From an uncultured Aquimarina sp. (GTDB lineage: Bacteria; Bacteroidota; Bacteroidia; Flavobacteriales; Flavobacteriaceae), in assembly GCA_947496705.1 (NCBI GenBank), contig CANMDW010000001.1, forward strand, positions 372,001 to 436,000: a stretch of 64,000 bases of DNA. The letters are read 5' to 3'. Both the position numbers and the translations under genes were made by a program. This document shows positions 32,561-41,561 of the stretch, piece by piece (position 1 is the first letter of the stretch; each line of letters starts with the position of its first letter). The notes beneath the pieces were generated by a model. It worked only from the letters and a program-made list of their open reading frames with translations. It made no database searches and was not told the origin of the DNA.

Positions 32561-33031
32561 TTAGATTTTAATCTGTCGGTCAATCTGTTGATCCAGTGAT
32601 ATAAATGTTTCAGTACGCGAGACACCTTCTATTGCCTGTATGTTTTTATTGAGCACATTCATCAGATGTTCATTATCTCTACATAATATTTTTATAAATA
32701 TAGACCAATTTCCCGTAGTATAATGGCATTCTATCACCTCGGGGATATCTTTTAATTGCCTTACAGCTCTGGGGTTACTTACAGCTTTGTCAAGATAGAC
32801 CCCTACAAAAGCCATTGTTTTATAGCCTAATACTTTGGGATCGATAATAAACTTTGATCCGGCAATAAGCCCCGAGGCTTCCAGTTTACGTAAACGTTGG
32901 TGAATGGCAGCACCCGATATTCCGACCTTTCTGGCAATCTCAAGGATAGGTCTGCGGGCATCTTCCATGAGATTACGTAAAATCTCTTTATCAATACCGT
33001 CAATTTTTACGTTACCGTTTTGACTCTTCAT
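32561..33031 (-). CDS. Lrp/AsnC-family transcription regulator
   Basis: 156 residues from ATG 33031; the longer frame to 33067 adds an unlikely hydrophobic start. N-terminal winged HTH (IDGIDKEILRNLMEDARRPILEIARKVGISGAAIHQRLRKLEASGLI), C-terminal RAM effector domain (KTMAFVGVYLDKAV, ECHYTTGNWSIFIKILCRD). Such regulators sense amino acids. The saccharopine-dehydrogenase-like gene 250 bases upstream on the same strand and ald on the other side are plausible but unproven targets. Confidence 0.9.
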   Translation of the reverse strand: MKSQNGNVKIDGIDKEILRNLMEDARRPILEIARKVGISGAAIHQRLRKLEASGLIAGSKFIIDPKVLGYKTMAFVGVYLDKAVSNPRAVRQLKDIPEVIECHYTTGNWSIFIKILCRDNEHLMNVLNKNIQAIEGVSRTETFISLDQQIDRQIKI

Positions 33032-33284
33032 AAAATTTTTAATTACAATTGATAACCAAAAATACATATAATGATTTAAAATTGAAATGAAAGAAGTGTT
33101 ATTGTTGCTTAATTGAATTATTTTAATCCCTCATAGAGGGTTTAATTCCCCGCCAGAAGCATCCAAATCAGTTCTGCTGAAGCATGTAGCAGGTTGGATA
33201 TTATACTATTTATCTGGAAAAATAATGTATTAGAAGTCAAATTCTTTTTAAACATGCTCTAATGCTGTATTCATAATTGGCATA

Positions 33285-34655
33285 TCACCCTTTTACTCCA
33301 TCTGGATTATACCCAAGGTATTCACATTCTTTTTCGTTAAACACAATACCATATTCTTCAAGTTCTTTAAGTATTGGTTCATAAATTTCTTCATGAATCG
33401 GTATTTGAACACCGATAGTTGTGATTTTTTTATTCAGAATATGTAAGGTTGCCATTGCTACTGGTAATCCCACGGTTCTGGCCATGGCCGTATAAGATCG
33501 ATCCTTCCCTACACTTACCATCGTCGAGTCAATTTGTTTTCGCTCACCAGCAAGTTCATATCCAAACTTGTGATACATTACAATCATGTCTTTATCATTT
33601 TCATCCAATGTCCAATTATCCATTAGGATTTTCTGAAGGATTTGAGCTGGAGTGGCGTTTGGGATTCCCACTTTTTTATTGGGATTGAAAAGATCGAGTT
33701 CCAGAAGTTTATCCCACATAATATCATCCTGATCGATTTTGAGATAGTGACGCAATTTTAATTCTACCGAATCTGTTGGAGAATACGCTAAGAAAGAGTT
33801 GGTGAAATCACGATAACTCATCTGTTCTGAGTTTACCAGGGTATAATCATCTGCAGTCATTCCTAATTGTACAAAGGTATTCCATGCTCTTGAGAATCCT
33901 ACTCTTCTGATAGTTCCCCGATACAGTGTCAATATATCATCCAACCCATAAATGCTTTGATATTTCAAAGAGTTTCGGTTTGCGTAGGCCTCAAAACGCC
34001 CATAACCATCTACTTCAAGAAACTCGGTTCTTCTGAATAATTTGTGATAAGGGATATATTTATGAGTACCTTCCTGAATGAATTCTGCCGCGCTGCCTTG
34101 CCCTGCAACAACAACATTACGGGGATTCCAGGTAAATTTATAATTCCAGAGATTGTTATCGCTTTCGGGTGCTACCAAACCACCTGTAAAAGATTCAAAC
34201 AAGATGATTTTACCTCCCTGGTTTCTGATACGATCAATCACCTGCATCGCACTCATATGATCAATCCCGGGATCTACACCAATTTCATTCATAAAAATCA
34301 GTCCTTTTTTACGAACCTGCTTATCTAGTTCATGCATCTCGGGGCTTACATAAGATGCGGTGACCATGCATTTACCAAATTGCAGGCAATCTCTGGCTAC
34401 CTCAATATGAAATCTTGCTGGCAGCATAGAAACAACGATATCAGATTTCTGTATTGCTTCTTCTCGTGAGGCTTTATCAAAAACATCAAGTACTTTTGCT
34501 TCGGTATTCGGGTGATCACCAGCTAATTTTTTACTATTTTCAATAGAAATATCACCAATAGTAATGTGTAAGTTTTCAGAAATAGATTTAACCTGAAAAT
34601 ATTTAATTAAAACGGCGGTAGATTTACCGGCACCAATAACTAGGATCTTTCGCAT
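33285..34655 (-). CDS. Saccharopine dehydrogenase-like oxidoreductase
   Basis: 456 residues. Rossmann opening ILVIGAGKSTAVLIKYF (about 3-19), SDIVVSMLPARFHIEVARDC, then the catalytic-domain stretch FMNEIGVDPGIDHMSAMQVIDRI and a mixed C-terminal domain ending ECEYLGYNPDGVKG. It matches saccharopine reductase/lysine dehydrogenase-type enzymes of Bacteroidota, so lysine catabolism is likely; the precise reaction (saccharopine cleavage or lysine 6-dehydrogenation) is unsettled. Upstream of an Lrp-type regulator on the same strand. Confidence 0.85.
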   Translation of the reverse strand: MRKILVIGAGKSTAVLIKYFQVKSISENLHITIGDISIENSKKLAGDHPNTEAKVLDVFDKASREEAIQKSDIVVSMLPARFHIEVARDCLQFGKCMVTASYVSPEMHELDKQVRKKGLIFMNEIGVDPGIDHMSAMQVIDRIRNQGGKIILFESFTGGLVAPESDNNLWNYKFTWNPRNVVVAGQGSAAEFIQEGTHKYIPYHKLFRRTEFLEVDGYGRFEAYANRNSLKYQSIYGLDDILTLYRGTIRRVGFSRAWNTFVQLGMTADDYTLVNSEQMSYRDFTNSFLAYSPTDSVELKLRHYLKIDQDDIMWDKLLELDLFNPNKKVGIPNATPAQILQKILMDNWTLDENDKDMIVMYHKFGYELAGERKQIDSTMVSVGKDRSYTAMARTVGLPVAMATLHILNKKITTIGVQIPIHEEIYEPILKELEEYGIVFNEKECEYLGYNPDGVKG

Positions 34656-34806
34656 ACCTGATGATATTTTGATAACTTTGGTACGAATGTAGTAAATACT
34701 ACAAAAACTAGATTGTAGATTTTATGGTATTCATTATCTTTTTTTTAAATGAACATAAAATTTGATATCCACCAGATTATTTAGTCAAATGATGAATGAA
34801 ATAAGA

Positions 34807-35190
34807 ATGAACAGAACAATATTACTTTCAGGAGCCGTTTTAGGGTTGATTTCAGTACTTCTGGGAGCTTTTGGAGCACATGGTTTAGAGAAGCTTGTAG
34901 ACTCAGATAGTATTGATTCATTTACTACAGGAGTACGATACCAGATGTATCATGCGATCGTTTGTATTATTTTGGGAAATATGACCATTTTGAACGTTAC
35001 CGACCGGAAAAGAATTTTCTATTTCTTCATGGGGGGAATCACCCTTTTTTCGGGGTCAATATACCTTTTGGTGGTTGATGAAATTTTTAACATCGATCTG
35101 TCAAGTATTGCTTTTATTACTCCTTTGGGAGGTTTACTATTGATTTTCGGATGGATTTTCTTCATAATTTCACTGGCGAAGATTAAGTGA
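34807..35190 (+). CDS. DUF423 (YgdD-like) membrane protein
   Basis: 127 residues from ATG 34807, which gives the family start (MNRTILLSGAVLG); earlier in-frame starts add a polar leader with no match. Four membrane helices, the GAFGAHGLEK motif after the first, and TGVRYQMYHAIVCIILG. Function unknown; widespread in bacteria. No partner gene evident. Confidence 0.88.
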   Translation: MNRTILLSGAVLGLISVLLGAFGAHGLEKLVDSDSIDSFTTGVRYQMYHAIVCIILGNMTILNVTDRKRIFYFFMGGITLFSGSIYLLVVDEIFNIDLSSIAFITPLGGLLLIFGWIFFIISLAKIK

Positions 35191-35193
35191 CTT

Positions 35194-35228
35194 TTTGCTG
35201 GTGGGTGAAATAATTATTCATAATTTTG
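35194..35228 (+). promoter_or_regulatory. Promoter for pckA
   Basis: TTTG at 35194-35197 and TAATTTTG at 35221-35228, spacing 23 bases. Leader of about 25 bases to the ATG. Overlaps nothing coding. Confidence 0.65.
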
Positions 35229-35257
35229 CAGCTACATAACAAACACAACATATTTTT

Positions 35258-36874
35258 ATGGAATCACTGTATCCAATTACGAAAACGTTTTCGTTAAAGC
35301 ATTACGGTATTAAAGATGCTACAATACGCTACCAATTATCGCCTGAAGATCTTCAGGAAGAAGTAGTACAAAAAGGACAAGGGAAAATCACAAAACCAGG
35401 AGCACTGGCAATCAATACTGGTGAGTTTACCGGTAGATCTCCTATGGATCGTTTTATCGTTAAAGATCATATCACTCAGGATAAAGTCTGGTGGGGGAAT
35501 ATTAATATTCCTTTTGACCCCGATAAATTTGATGCATTGTATGACAAGGTGACCAACTATCTTTCTGGGAAAGAGATTTTTGTGCGGGATAGCTATGCAT
35601 GTGCAGATCCCGAGTATAGACTGAATATAAGAGTGATTAATGAATATCCCTGGTCTAACATGTTCGCATATAATATGTTTTTGAGGCCTACTGATGAGGA
35701 ATTGAAGGATTTTGAGCCGGAATGGACGGTTATCAATGCACCGGGATTTATGGCAGATGCTGCAATCGATGGTACTCGCCAACATAATTTTGCGATTTTG
35801 AATTTTGATAAAAAGATCGCGCTTATCGGAGGAACCGGATATACCGGAGAAATCAAAAAAGGAATTTTTTCGGCATTGAATTTTATTCTTCCTGTAGAAC
35901 ATAATTGCTTGCCAATGCATTGTTCGGCCAATGTTGGAGAAAAAGGAGATACGGCTATATTTTTTGGGCTTTCCGGAACAGGTAAAACTACTTTATCTAC
36001 AGATCCTAACCGTAAATTAATTGGTGATGACGAGCATGGATGGACCAAAGAAGATACCATATTCAATTTTGAAGGGGGATGCTATGCAAAGGTTATCGAT
36101 CTGTCATCAGAAAAAGAACCTGAAATATATAGAGCCATCAAAAAAGGAGCTATTCTTGAAAATGTAATCATTGGTAATGATGGTGTAGTAGATTTTACAG
36201 ATACATCGATTACTCAAAATACCCGGGTGAGCTATCCTATTCACTTTATCGAAAATATCCAGGAACCTTCTATCGGTAAAAGCCCGAAAAATGTATTCTT
36301 TTTAACTGCCGATGCGTTTGGGGTACTACCTCCGATTTCTAAGTTAACACCAAGCCAGGCAGCATATCATTTTATATCGGGATATACGGCAAAGGTTGCA
36401 GGAACAGAAGCTGGTGTTGTAGAGCCGGTACCATCTTTTTCTGCTTGTTTTGGAGCACCGTTTATGCCATTGCATCCTGCCAAATATGCCGAGATGCTGA
36501 TCAAGAAGATGAAAGATGCCGGTGTAAATGTATGGTTGGTAAATACTGGATGGACCGGTGGATCCTATGGTGTGGGAACCCGAATGAAACTAAAATATAC
36601 TAGAGCAATGATCCATGCAGTGCTAAATGGTGATCTGGGATTATATTCTTATGACAACTATCACATACATTCGGTATTTGGAGTAGCGCAACCCAGAGAG
36701 TGCCCTGGTGTTCCTACCAGTGTTCTCAGTCCCAGAGCTACCTGGAATGATGATGAGGCATACTACACTACTGCATTTAAGTTAACCAATGCATTTAGAG
36801 AAAATTTCAAAAAATTCGAATCCTATGCGAATGAAGAAATCCGACGGGGAGGACCTCAGCGGTACTCTTTTTAG
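35258..36874 (+). CDS. pckA: Phosphoenolpyruvate carboxykinase (ATP)
   Basis: 538 residues, normal for the ATP-dependent type. It converts oxaloacetate and ATP to PEP, CO2 and ADP, the gate of gluconeogenesis. Marks: NTGEFTGRSPMDRFIV, HCSANVGEKGDTAIFFGLSGTGKTTLS (kinase-1a P-loop), LIGDDEHGW (kinase-2 Asp pair) and NTGWTGGSYGVG. Own promoter and strong terminator. Gluconeogenic growth fits an organism feeding on organic acids such as uronates, handled at 49-57 kb. Confidence 0.97.
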   Translation: MESLYPITKTFSLKHYGIKDATIRYQLSPEDLQEEVVQKGQGKITKPGALAINTGEFTGRSPMDRFIVKDHITQDKVWWGNINIPFDPDKFDALYDKVTNYLSGKEIFVRDSYACADPEYRLNIRVINEYPWSNMFAYNMFLRPTDEELKDFEPEWTVINAPGFMADAAIDGTRQHNFAILNFDKKIALIGGTGYTGEIKKGIFSALNFILPVEHNCLPMHCSANVGEKGDTAIFFGLSGTGKTTLSTDPNRKLIGDDEHGWTKEDTIFNFEGGCYAKVIDLSSEKEPEIYRAIKKGAILENVIIGNDGVVDFTDTSITQNTRVSYPIHFIENIQEPSIGKSPKNVFFLTADAFGVLPPISKLTPSQAAYHFISGYTAKVAGTEAGVVEPVPSFSACFGAPFMPLHPAKYAEMLIKKMKDAGVNVWLVNTGWTGGSYGVGTRMKLKYTRAMIHAVLNGDLGLYSYDNYHIHSVFGVAQPRECPGVPTSVLSPRATWNDDEAYYTTAFKLTNAFRENFKKFESYANEEIRRGGPQRYSF

Positions 36875-36892
36875 GAAAAGAAATGATAAAAC

Positions 36893-36926
36893 AAAAAGGG
36901 CTGAAAATTAATTTTCAGCCCTTTTT
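36893..36926 (+). terminator. Strong terminator after pckA
   Basis: Perfect palindrome AAAAAGGGCTGAAAAT / ATTTTCAGCCCTTTTT with a two-base centre, ending in T. It starts 18 bases after the stop codon. Confidence 0.92.
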
Positions 36927-36990
36927 GTTTAGATTAGTAATAGTTTATACTGATTATGCATTGGAAAATCAGGGTTTCATTCCCCAAGGC

Positions 36991-37038
36991 CTGTCTGCCG
37001 ATCCAGGCAGGCTTGCCTGCCGATCCAGGCAGGCTTGC
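36991..37038. repeat. Tandem 22-bp repeat of the REP-like palindrome
   Basis: Two exact copies of a 22-bp unit (36995-37016, 37017-37038) whose core is CTGCCGATCCAGGCAGG; each copy is itself palindromic. Only two copies and no spacers, so it is not CRISPR. It shares its core with the palindromes at 5922, 14293 and 20608. Confidence 0.8.
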
Positions 37039-37150
37039 CTCGAAAACAAAATGTATTTTCGGAAGCATACCTGGTGAGCTTGCTCCGAGGTTGTTGATTT
37101 CTTAGTCGCACTGTGTCGCTTTTTTAGGACTAGTGAGAAACAGAAGAATA

Positions 37151-37897
37151 TTATTTTTTATTGGCTTCTTTAATATATTTTTGAAGTGCCATGGTCATTG
37201 ACGGCGTCTCTGGCGTTGGGGCTTGTATATCGACTACCAATCCGTGTTCTTCTGCTGCTCTTACTGTTGAATTTCCGAATACAGCAATACGAGTGTTGTT
37301 TTGTTTAAAATCCGGGAAATTTTCAAATAGTGATTGTATTCCCGATGGGCTAAAGAAGACTAATACATCATAGAATACATCTCTTAGCTCTGATAAGTCA
37401 CTCACCACTGTTTTGTAAAAAATTCCTTGTTTCCAATCTACTTTAAGGTTGTCTAAGGTCGTAGGAATTTCTGGCTTTAGCTTGTCTGAAGAAGGTAATA
37501 AGAATTTTTCATTCTTATATTTCTTAACCAAAGGGCTTAATTCCTGAAAATTACGTTTTCCAACGTATATTTTTCTTTTTCGGTATACCACATACTTTTG
37601 TAAATAATAAGCTACGGCTTCACTTTGGCAGAAATATTTAAGGGTATCGGGTACTTTATAGCGCATTTCTTCGGCAATTCTAAAGAAATGATCAACAGAG
37701 TTGCGACTGGTAAGAATAATAGCAGTATAATGTGATATATCCACTTTTTGTAATCTTACTTCTTTAGCATCAACTCCCTCCACATGAATGAAGGGGATAA
37801 AGTCAATTTTTACTTTTTCCTTTTCTTCTAAATCAAAATAAGGTGAATTTTCTACTTTAGGCTCTGGTTGTGAGACCAAAATCGTTTTCACTTTCAT
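37151..37897 (-). CDS. hemD: Uroporphyrinogen-III synthase
   Basis: 248 residues. It closes and inverts ring D of hydroxymethylbilane in heme synthesis. The sequence is poorly conserved in this family, but the marks are clear: ILVSQPEPK opening, TAIILTSRNSVDHFF, VLVFFSPSGIQSLFENF and IAVFGNSTVRAAEEHGL, then QAPTPETPSMTMALQKYI. It follows the DUF4271 gene on the same strand, a pairing seen in other Bacteroidota. Confidence 0.88.
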   Translation of the reverse strand: MKVKTILVSQPEPKVENSPYFDLEEKEKVKIDFIPFIHVEGVDAKEVRLQKVDISHYTAIILTSRNSVDHFFRIAEEMRYKVPDTLKYFCQSEAVAYYLQKYVVYRKRKIYVGKRNFQELSPLVKKYKNEKFLLPSSDKLKPEIPTTLDNLKVDWKQGIFYKTVVSDLSELRDVFYDVLVFFSPSGIQSLFENFPDFKQNNTRIAVFGNSTVRAAEEHGLVVDIQAPTPETPSMTMALQKYIKEANKK

Positions 37898-37929
37898 ATA
37901 TATTCTTTTTGTAAAGATCCTACTAATTA

Positions 37930-38583
37930 TTACTTAATAAGCTTATACAGTATAAAATAGGGTGCAATTTCAAGTGCGCAAAGATACAAAATAAAATAAA
38001 ACAAGTGCCCCAAAATAATACTTTCATTTTTTTGATAAAAAGAGATGAGTACAATTGTGTTTAGAATAAGCAACAAAACGAGTAATATCGTAAATACGAT
38101 TCTCGAAGGTTGCATAGCATAGATAAACACAATATTAATGGGTAATAACAACACCCCCATAAAATTGCGATAAGATACTTTGTAAAACAAATATTCATCA
38201 ATTATTGGATCCATCGAAAAAATAGTGGCAATAATCTTTTCGATGAGTAATTTACAAAGAACAATCACCGTGTATATGATAACAATTTTAAAATATAACG
38301 TGATTTGATCCGGGATTACCTTCCATTTGAAGACATCAAAACATAAATATAAAAATAAGGATACCGAAGCAATTTGCAATACCAGCAAAACTATATTAAA
38401 TAGAGAAGAAAGCTTATTGGGTTTTTGATATGATATGATGTATTTATTATTACTAAAAAGCATGATAAAGTCAGAGAAGCGCAATGCGTTTAATCCTCTG
38501 GCCGTTGCTAGTAACGTAAGACATATCACTATCAAAATGGTAAGCCAGTTGGTTGATGTTATTTCTCGGGTAATAAATTCCAT
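37930..38583 (-). CDS. DUF4271 family membrane protein
   Basis: 217 residues from ATG 38583 (the upstream in-frame ATG at 38616 adds a short hydrophobic stretch). Six or so membrane helices. Marks: NALRFSDFIMLFSNNKYI and YLFYKVSYRNFMGVLLLPIN. Family function unknown; its steady place beside hemD suggests a link to heme or envelope metabolism, inference only. Confidence 0.82.
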   Translation of the reverse strand: MEFITREITSTNWLTILIVICLTLLATARGLNALRFSDFIMLFSNNKYIISYQKPNKLSSLFNIVLLVLQIASVSLFLYLCFDVFKWKVIPDQITLYFKIVIIYTVIVLCKLLIEKIIATIFSMDPIIDEYLFYKVSYRNFMGVLLLPINIVFIYAMQPSRIVFTILLVLLLILNTIVLISFYQKNESIILGHLFYFILYLCALEIAPYFILYKLIK

Positions 38584-38645
38584 ATAGAAAATAATTCGGG
38601 TTAAAATTACGATCAATTAAGTAATAAAAACAAAAAAATAGCCAG

Positions 38646-38811
38646 TTATACCAATTGTAAATTGAAAAACACCTTATTTATTCGTTTATTTTCCACTTCA
38701 TTTCCTTAATCATTTCTTCCGTAGCTAATGCTATGCGAGAAAATCATAGCGTTATGAAATGAAAAATCTACTTCGTCTCTTTCAGCGCATTTCAATTTAC
38801 AATTGGTATAA
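38646..38811. mobile_element. MITE-like element with 22-bp perfect inverted repeats
   Basis: Left arm 38646-38667 (begins TTATACCAATTG, ends AAATTGAAA) and right arm 38790-38811 are exact reverse complements. Inner nested stems: CATTTC/GAAATG and TAATGCTATG/CATAGCGTTA. 166 bp, no coding capacity. The inner CCGTAGC...GCTATGC resembles the middle of the element at 13832-13992. No clear target duplication was found. The right arm ends 10 bases before a -7 promoter box. Confidence 0.75.
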
Positions 38812-38820
38812 TTATTTAGT

Positions 38821-38828
38821 TATATTTG
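38821..38828 (+). promoter_or_regulatory. -7 box for the glycosyltransferase-pyrC operon
   Basis: TATATTTG, an exact TAnnTTTG. A TTG at 38803-38805 within the right arm of the inverted-repeat element could be the -33 box, though the spacing (15) is short. Because the transcript would begin near 38835, the ATG at 38836 is unlikely and the one at 38845 is favoured. Confidence 0.65.
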
Positions 38829-38844
38829 CCTCAAAATGGCCTAC

Positions 38845-39576
38845 ATGGTAGATGCATTGGTTATTATACCTACCTATAATGAAATTGAAAATGTGGAGCG
38901 CATTATAAAGAATGTGTTTTCGCTGCAACGTGATTTCCATATTCTTATTGTAGATGATAATTCTCCAGATGCTACAGCTGCCAGGGTAAAGGAGTTACAA
39001 TTAGAATATCCAGATAACCTTTTTTTGATAGAACGAGAAGGTAAATCGGGTCTTGGCACAGCGTATATTGCCGGGTTTAAATGGGCACTAGAGCGTGAGT
39101 ATGACTTCATTTTTGAGATGGATGCAGATTTTTCTCATAATCCCAATGATTTGATACGGCTATATAACACCTGCTCCAAAGGCTCTACGCAAGTAGCAAT
39201 AGGATCCAGGTATATCACGGGAGTGAATGTAGTAAACTGGCCCATGAGCCGGGTTTTATTATCCTGGTTGGCGTCAAAATATGTTCGTTTTATCACAGGA
39301 ATGAATATTCATGACACAACTGCAGGATTTATCTGTTATAAAAGAGAGGTATTAGAAAAAATAAATCTGGATAAAATCAGATTTGTTGGATATGCTTTTC
39401 AGATAGAAATGAAGTTTAAGGCCTATTTGTTAAAATTTAAAATAAAAGAAGTTCCTGTGGTCTTTACAGACAGAACACGGGGAACTTCAAAAATGAGTAA
39501 AGGAATTATTGCTGAAGCTGTTTTTGGAGTCGTAAAAATGAAATTTAAAAGTTTGTTTAATCGTTACGAAATATGA
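38845..39576 (+). CDS. Polyprenol-phosphate mannose synthase-like glycosyltransferase (GT2)
   Basis: 243 residues from ATG 38845. GT-A fold: ALVIIPTYNEIENVERII start, ILIVDDNSPDAT, the metal-binding EMDADFSHNP, and the RDT-like TAGFICYKREVL and EVPVVFTDRTRGTSKMSKGI end typical of dolichol-phosphate mannosyltransferase relatives. It lacks C-terminal membrane helices, as in the DPM1-only type. It probably loads a sugar on undecaprenyl phosphate for periplasmic glycosylation. Overlaps pyrC by 4 bases (ATGA). Confidence 0.9.
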   Translation: MVDALVIIPTYNEIENVERIIKNVFSLQRDFHILIVDDNSPDATAARVKELQLEYPDNLFLIEREGKSGLGTAYIAGFKWALEREYDFIFEMDADFSHNPNDLIRLYNTCSKGSTQVAIGSRYITGVNVVNWPMSRVLLSWLASKYVRFITGMNIHDTTAGFICYKREVLEKINLDKIRFVGYAFQIEMKFKAYLLKFKIKEVPVVFTDRTRGTSKMSKGIIAEAVFGVVKMKFKSLFNRYEI

Positions 39577-40919
39577 TTATGGAAAGGGTGCTTATTAAAA
39601 ATGCCAATATCGTTAATGAAGGAACCATTTTTAACGGAGATGTGTATATAGAAAACGGTGTTTTCAAAGAGATCGCACCGCAGATAAGTGCAAAATCTCC
39701 CGATGTACAGATTTTTGATGCCGAAGGCAGGTATTTGTTGCCTGGTGTTATTGATGATCAGGTGCATTTCAGAGAACCTGGATTAACACATAAAGCCACT
39801 ATAGCTACCGAATCCAGGGCTGCGATTGCAGGAGGAATCACTTCGTTTATAGAAATGCCCAATACCGTACCACAGGCAACCACCATAGAAAAGCTGGAGG
39901 AGAAGTTTGAAATCGCTGCAAATACAAGTTATGCCAATTATTCTTTTATGTTTGGGGGCACAAATGATAATCTGGAAGAAATCTTAAAAGTAGATCCTAA
40001 AAAAGTAGCAGCGCTTAAACTCTTTCTGGGATCTTCTACCGGAAATATGCTCGTAAATGATCCAGAGGTATTAGAAAAGATATTTTCCTCTACAAACCTT
40101 TTAATAGCGGTGCATTGCGAGGATGAGGAAACCATCAGGAGGAATACAGCAAACCATATATCTGTGTATGGAGATGATATTCCTATTGAGCTTCATCCCG
40201 TGATTCGAAGCGAAGAAGCGTGTTACTTATCCTCATCACAAGCAGTTGAGTTAGCAAAAAAAACAGGTGCCAGACTGCATGTGTTTCACCTTTCGACTGC
40301 CAAAGAACTGGAACTGTTCACCAATACAATTCCACTTAAAGAAAAAAAAATCACAGCAGAAGTATGCATTCATCACTTGTGGTTTTCTGATGAAGATTAT
40401 GCAACCAAAGGCACCCTGATAAAATGGAACCCTGCAGTAAAAACTGCAGAAGACAGAGAGGCCTTGTTTCAGGGGTTATTGGAGGACAAACTGGATGTGA
40501 TTGCCACAGATCATGCCCCGCATACTGCCGAAGAAAAAGAGAATGTATACACCAAAGCACCATCAGGAGGGCCTTTGGTACAGCATGCACTTCCGGCGAT
40601 GTTAGAATTTTATCATCAGGACAAAATAACCTTAGAAAAAATCGTTGAAAAAATGTGTCATAATCCTGCGATCTTATTTCAGATTGAGAAAAGAGGGTTT
40701 ATAAAAGAAGGGTATTTTGCAGATGCAGTACTGGTAGATATCAATGCGCCATGGACAGTTAACAAAGATAATATAGCTTATAAATGCGGGTGGTCTCCTT
40801 TTGAAGGAACCACTTTCAAATCAAGAATAACCCATACTTTTGTCAATGGGGGTTTGGTGTATAAAAACTTTAAATTCTATGATGTTCGGCATGCACAACG
40901 ATTAACTTTTGACAGATGA
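39573..40919 (+). CDS. pyrC: Dihydroorotase
   Basis: 448 residues. Third step of pyrimidine synthesis: N-carbamoyl-aspartate to dihydroorotate. Amidohydrolase marks: LLPGVIDDQVHFREPGLTHKA (metal HxH as QVHFR, where the first His position is Gln), ALKLFLGSSTGNM (the carbamylated-Lys region), VHCEDEE, LHVFHLST and VIATDHAPH with the metal-binding Asp. The Gln in the DDQVHFR motif replaces the usual first His (DxHxH), a deviation that is worth checking for activity. Cotranscribed with the glycosyltransferase and likely the DUF4296 gene. Confidence 0.88.
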   Translation: MIMERVLIKNANIVNEGTIFNGDVYIENGVFKEIAPQISAKSPDVQIFDAEGRYLLPGVIDDQVHFREPGLTHKATIATESRAAIAGGITSFIEMPNTVPQATTIEKLEEKFEIAANTSYANYSFMFGGTNDNLEEILKVDPKKVAALKLFLGSSTGNMLVNDPEVLEKIFSSTNLLIAVHCEDEETIRRNTANHISVYGDDIPIELHPVIRSEEACYLSSSQAVELAKKTGARLHVFHLSTAKELELFTNTIPLKEKKITAEVCIHHLWFSDEDYATKGTLIKWNPAVKTAEDREALFQGLLEDKLDVIATDHAPHTAEEKENVYTKAPSGGPLVQHALPAMLEFYHQDKITLEKIVEKMCHNPAILFQIEKRGFIKEGYFADAVLVDINAPWTVNKDNIAYKCGWSPFEGTTFKSRITHTFVNGGLVYKNFKFYDVRHAQRLTFDR

Positions 40920-41063
40920 ATAAACTAACGGAATGGATAGCCATCAAGATATAGAGCCAAGACATATGGAGTTATTTCCCCAAAAATAAACGGTACTATG
41001 ACAAAAACAAAAACATCAGATCATTACACAACACCCAAAGCAGAGCCTGGGCGAATTTTATTG

Positions 41064-41561
41064 ATGAAAAATAGTATATATTTTGTCGTTTTTCTAGTAT
41101 TTATTTCATGCCAAAGCGTTGATAAGATTGCCGAACCAAAAATTGTTATAGAAGAAGACCGTATGGTGGAAATCCTTACAGATATTGCTTTTGTAAAAGC
41201 TGCTAAAAGCTCTAATAGGAAAGTGTTTGAAGAGAAAAAGATCAATCCTGAAGCCTATATCCTCAAAAAATATGGAATAGACAGTATTGTTTTTGCAGAA
41301 AACAATGCCTGGTATTCTGGTCAATTAGAAAAATATGAAGCTATTTTCATTCGTGTAAAAGCAAATCTCGATAAGGAGAAGATCAAATACGAAAAATTAA
41401 AGAAAGAGGAAGACTCTATCAAAAAGGTAGAAGATTCTATCAAAAAGATCAAGGATTCCCTGGATCTTAAAGAAGAATTAATCACCCCAGAGGCAGCCAT
41501 AGAAAAAGAGATAGAAGAAGCCAGAGAAAAGAGGCTCAGGTCTCCTTCAAAAAAAGAGTAG
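41064..41561 (+). CDS. DUF4296 lipoprotein
   Basis: 165 residues from ATG 41064; the upstream frame to 40998 adds a polar stretch in front of the signal. A signal ends in FISC (about Cys14). The DUF4296 part (EDRMVEILTDIAFVKAAKSS, INPEAYILKKYGIDSIVFAENNAWY) is followed by a Lys/Glu coiled-coil tail (KIKYEKLKKEEDSIKKVEDS). Function unknown. Its end overlaps the convergent epimerase gene by 26 bases. Confidence 0.82.
   Translation: MKNSIYFVVFLVFISCQSVDKIAEPKIVIEEDRMVEILTDIAFVKAAKSSNRKVFEEKKINPEAYILKKYGIDSIVFAENNAWYSGQLEKYEAIFIRVKANLDKEKIKYEKLKKEEDSIKKVEDSIKKIKDSLDLKEELITPEAAIEKEIEEAREKRLRSPSKKE

Noticed and set aside
33120..33200. Possible gene or IS fragment in the gap between the Lrp and saccharopine-dehydrogenase-like genes
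   Set aside because: Only worn repeat-like words (CCCTC...GAGGG, TTAATTCCCCGC); no open frame or clear arms.
35336..36066. Two long minus-strand open frames opposite pckA
   Set aside because: Shadows of the coding strand of a highly conserved gene; no own start signals.
36991..37038. Short tandem repeat as a possible CRISPR
   Set aside because: Two adjacent copies without spacers and no cas genes; it belongs to the REP-like palindromes.
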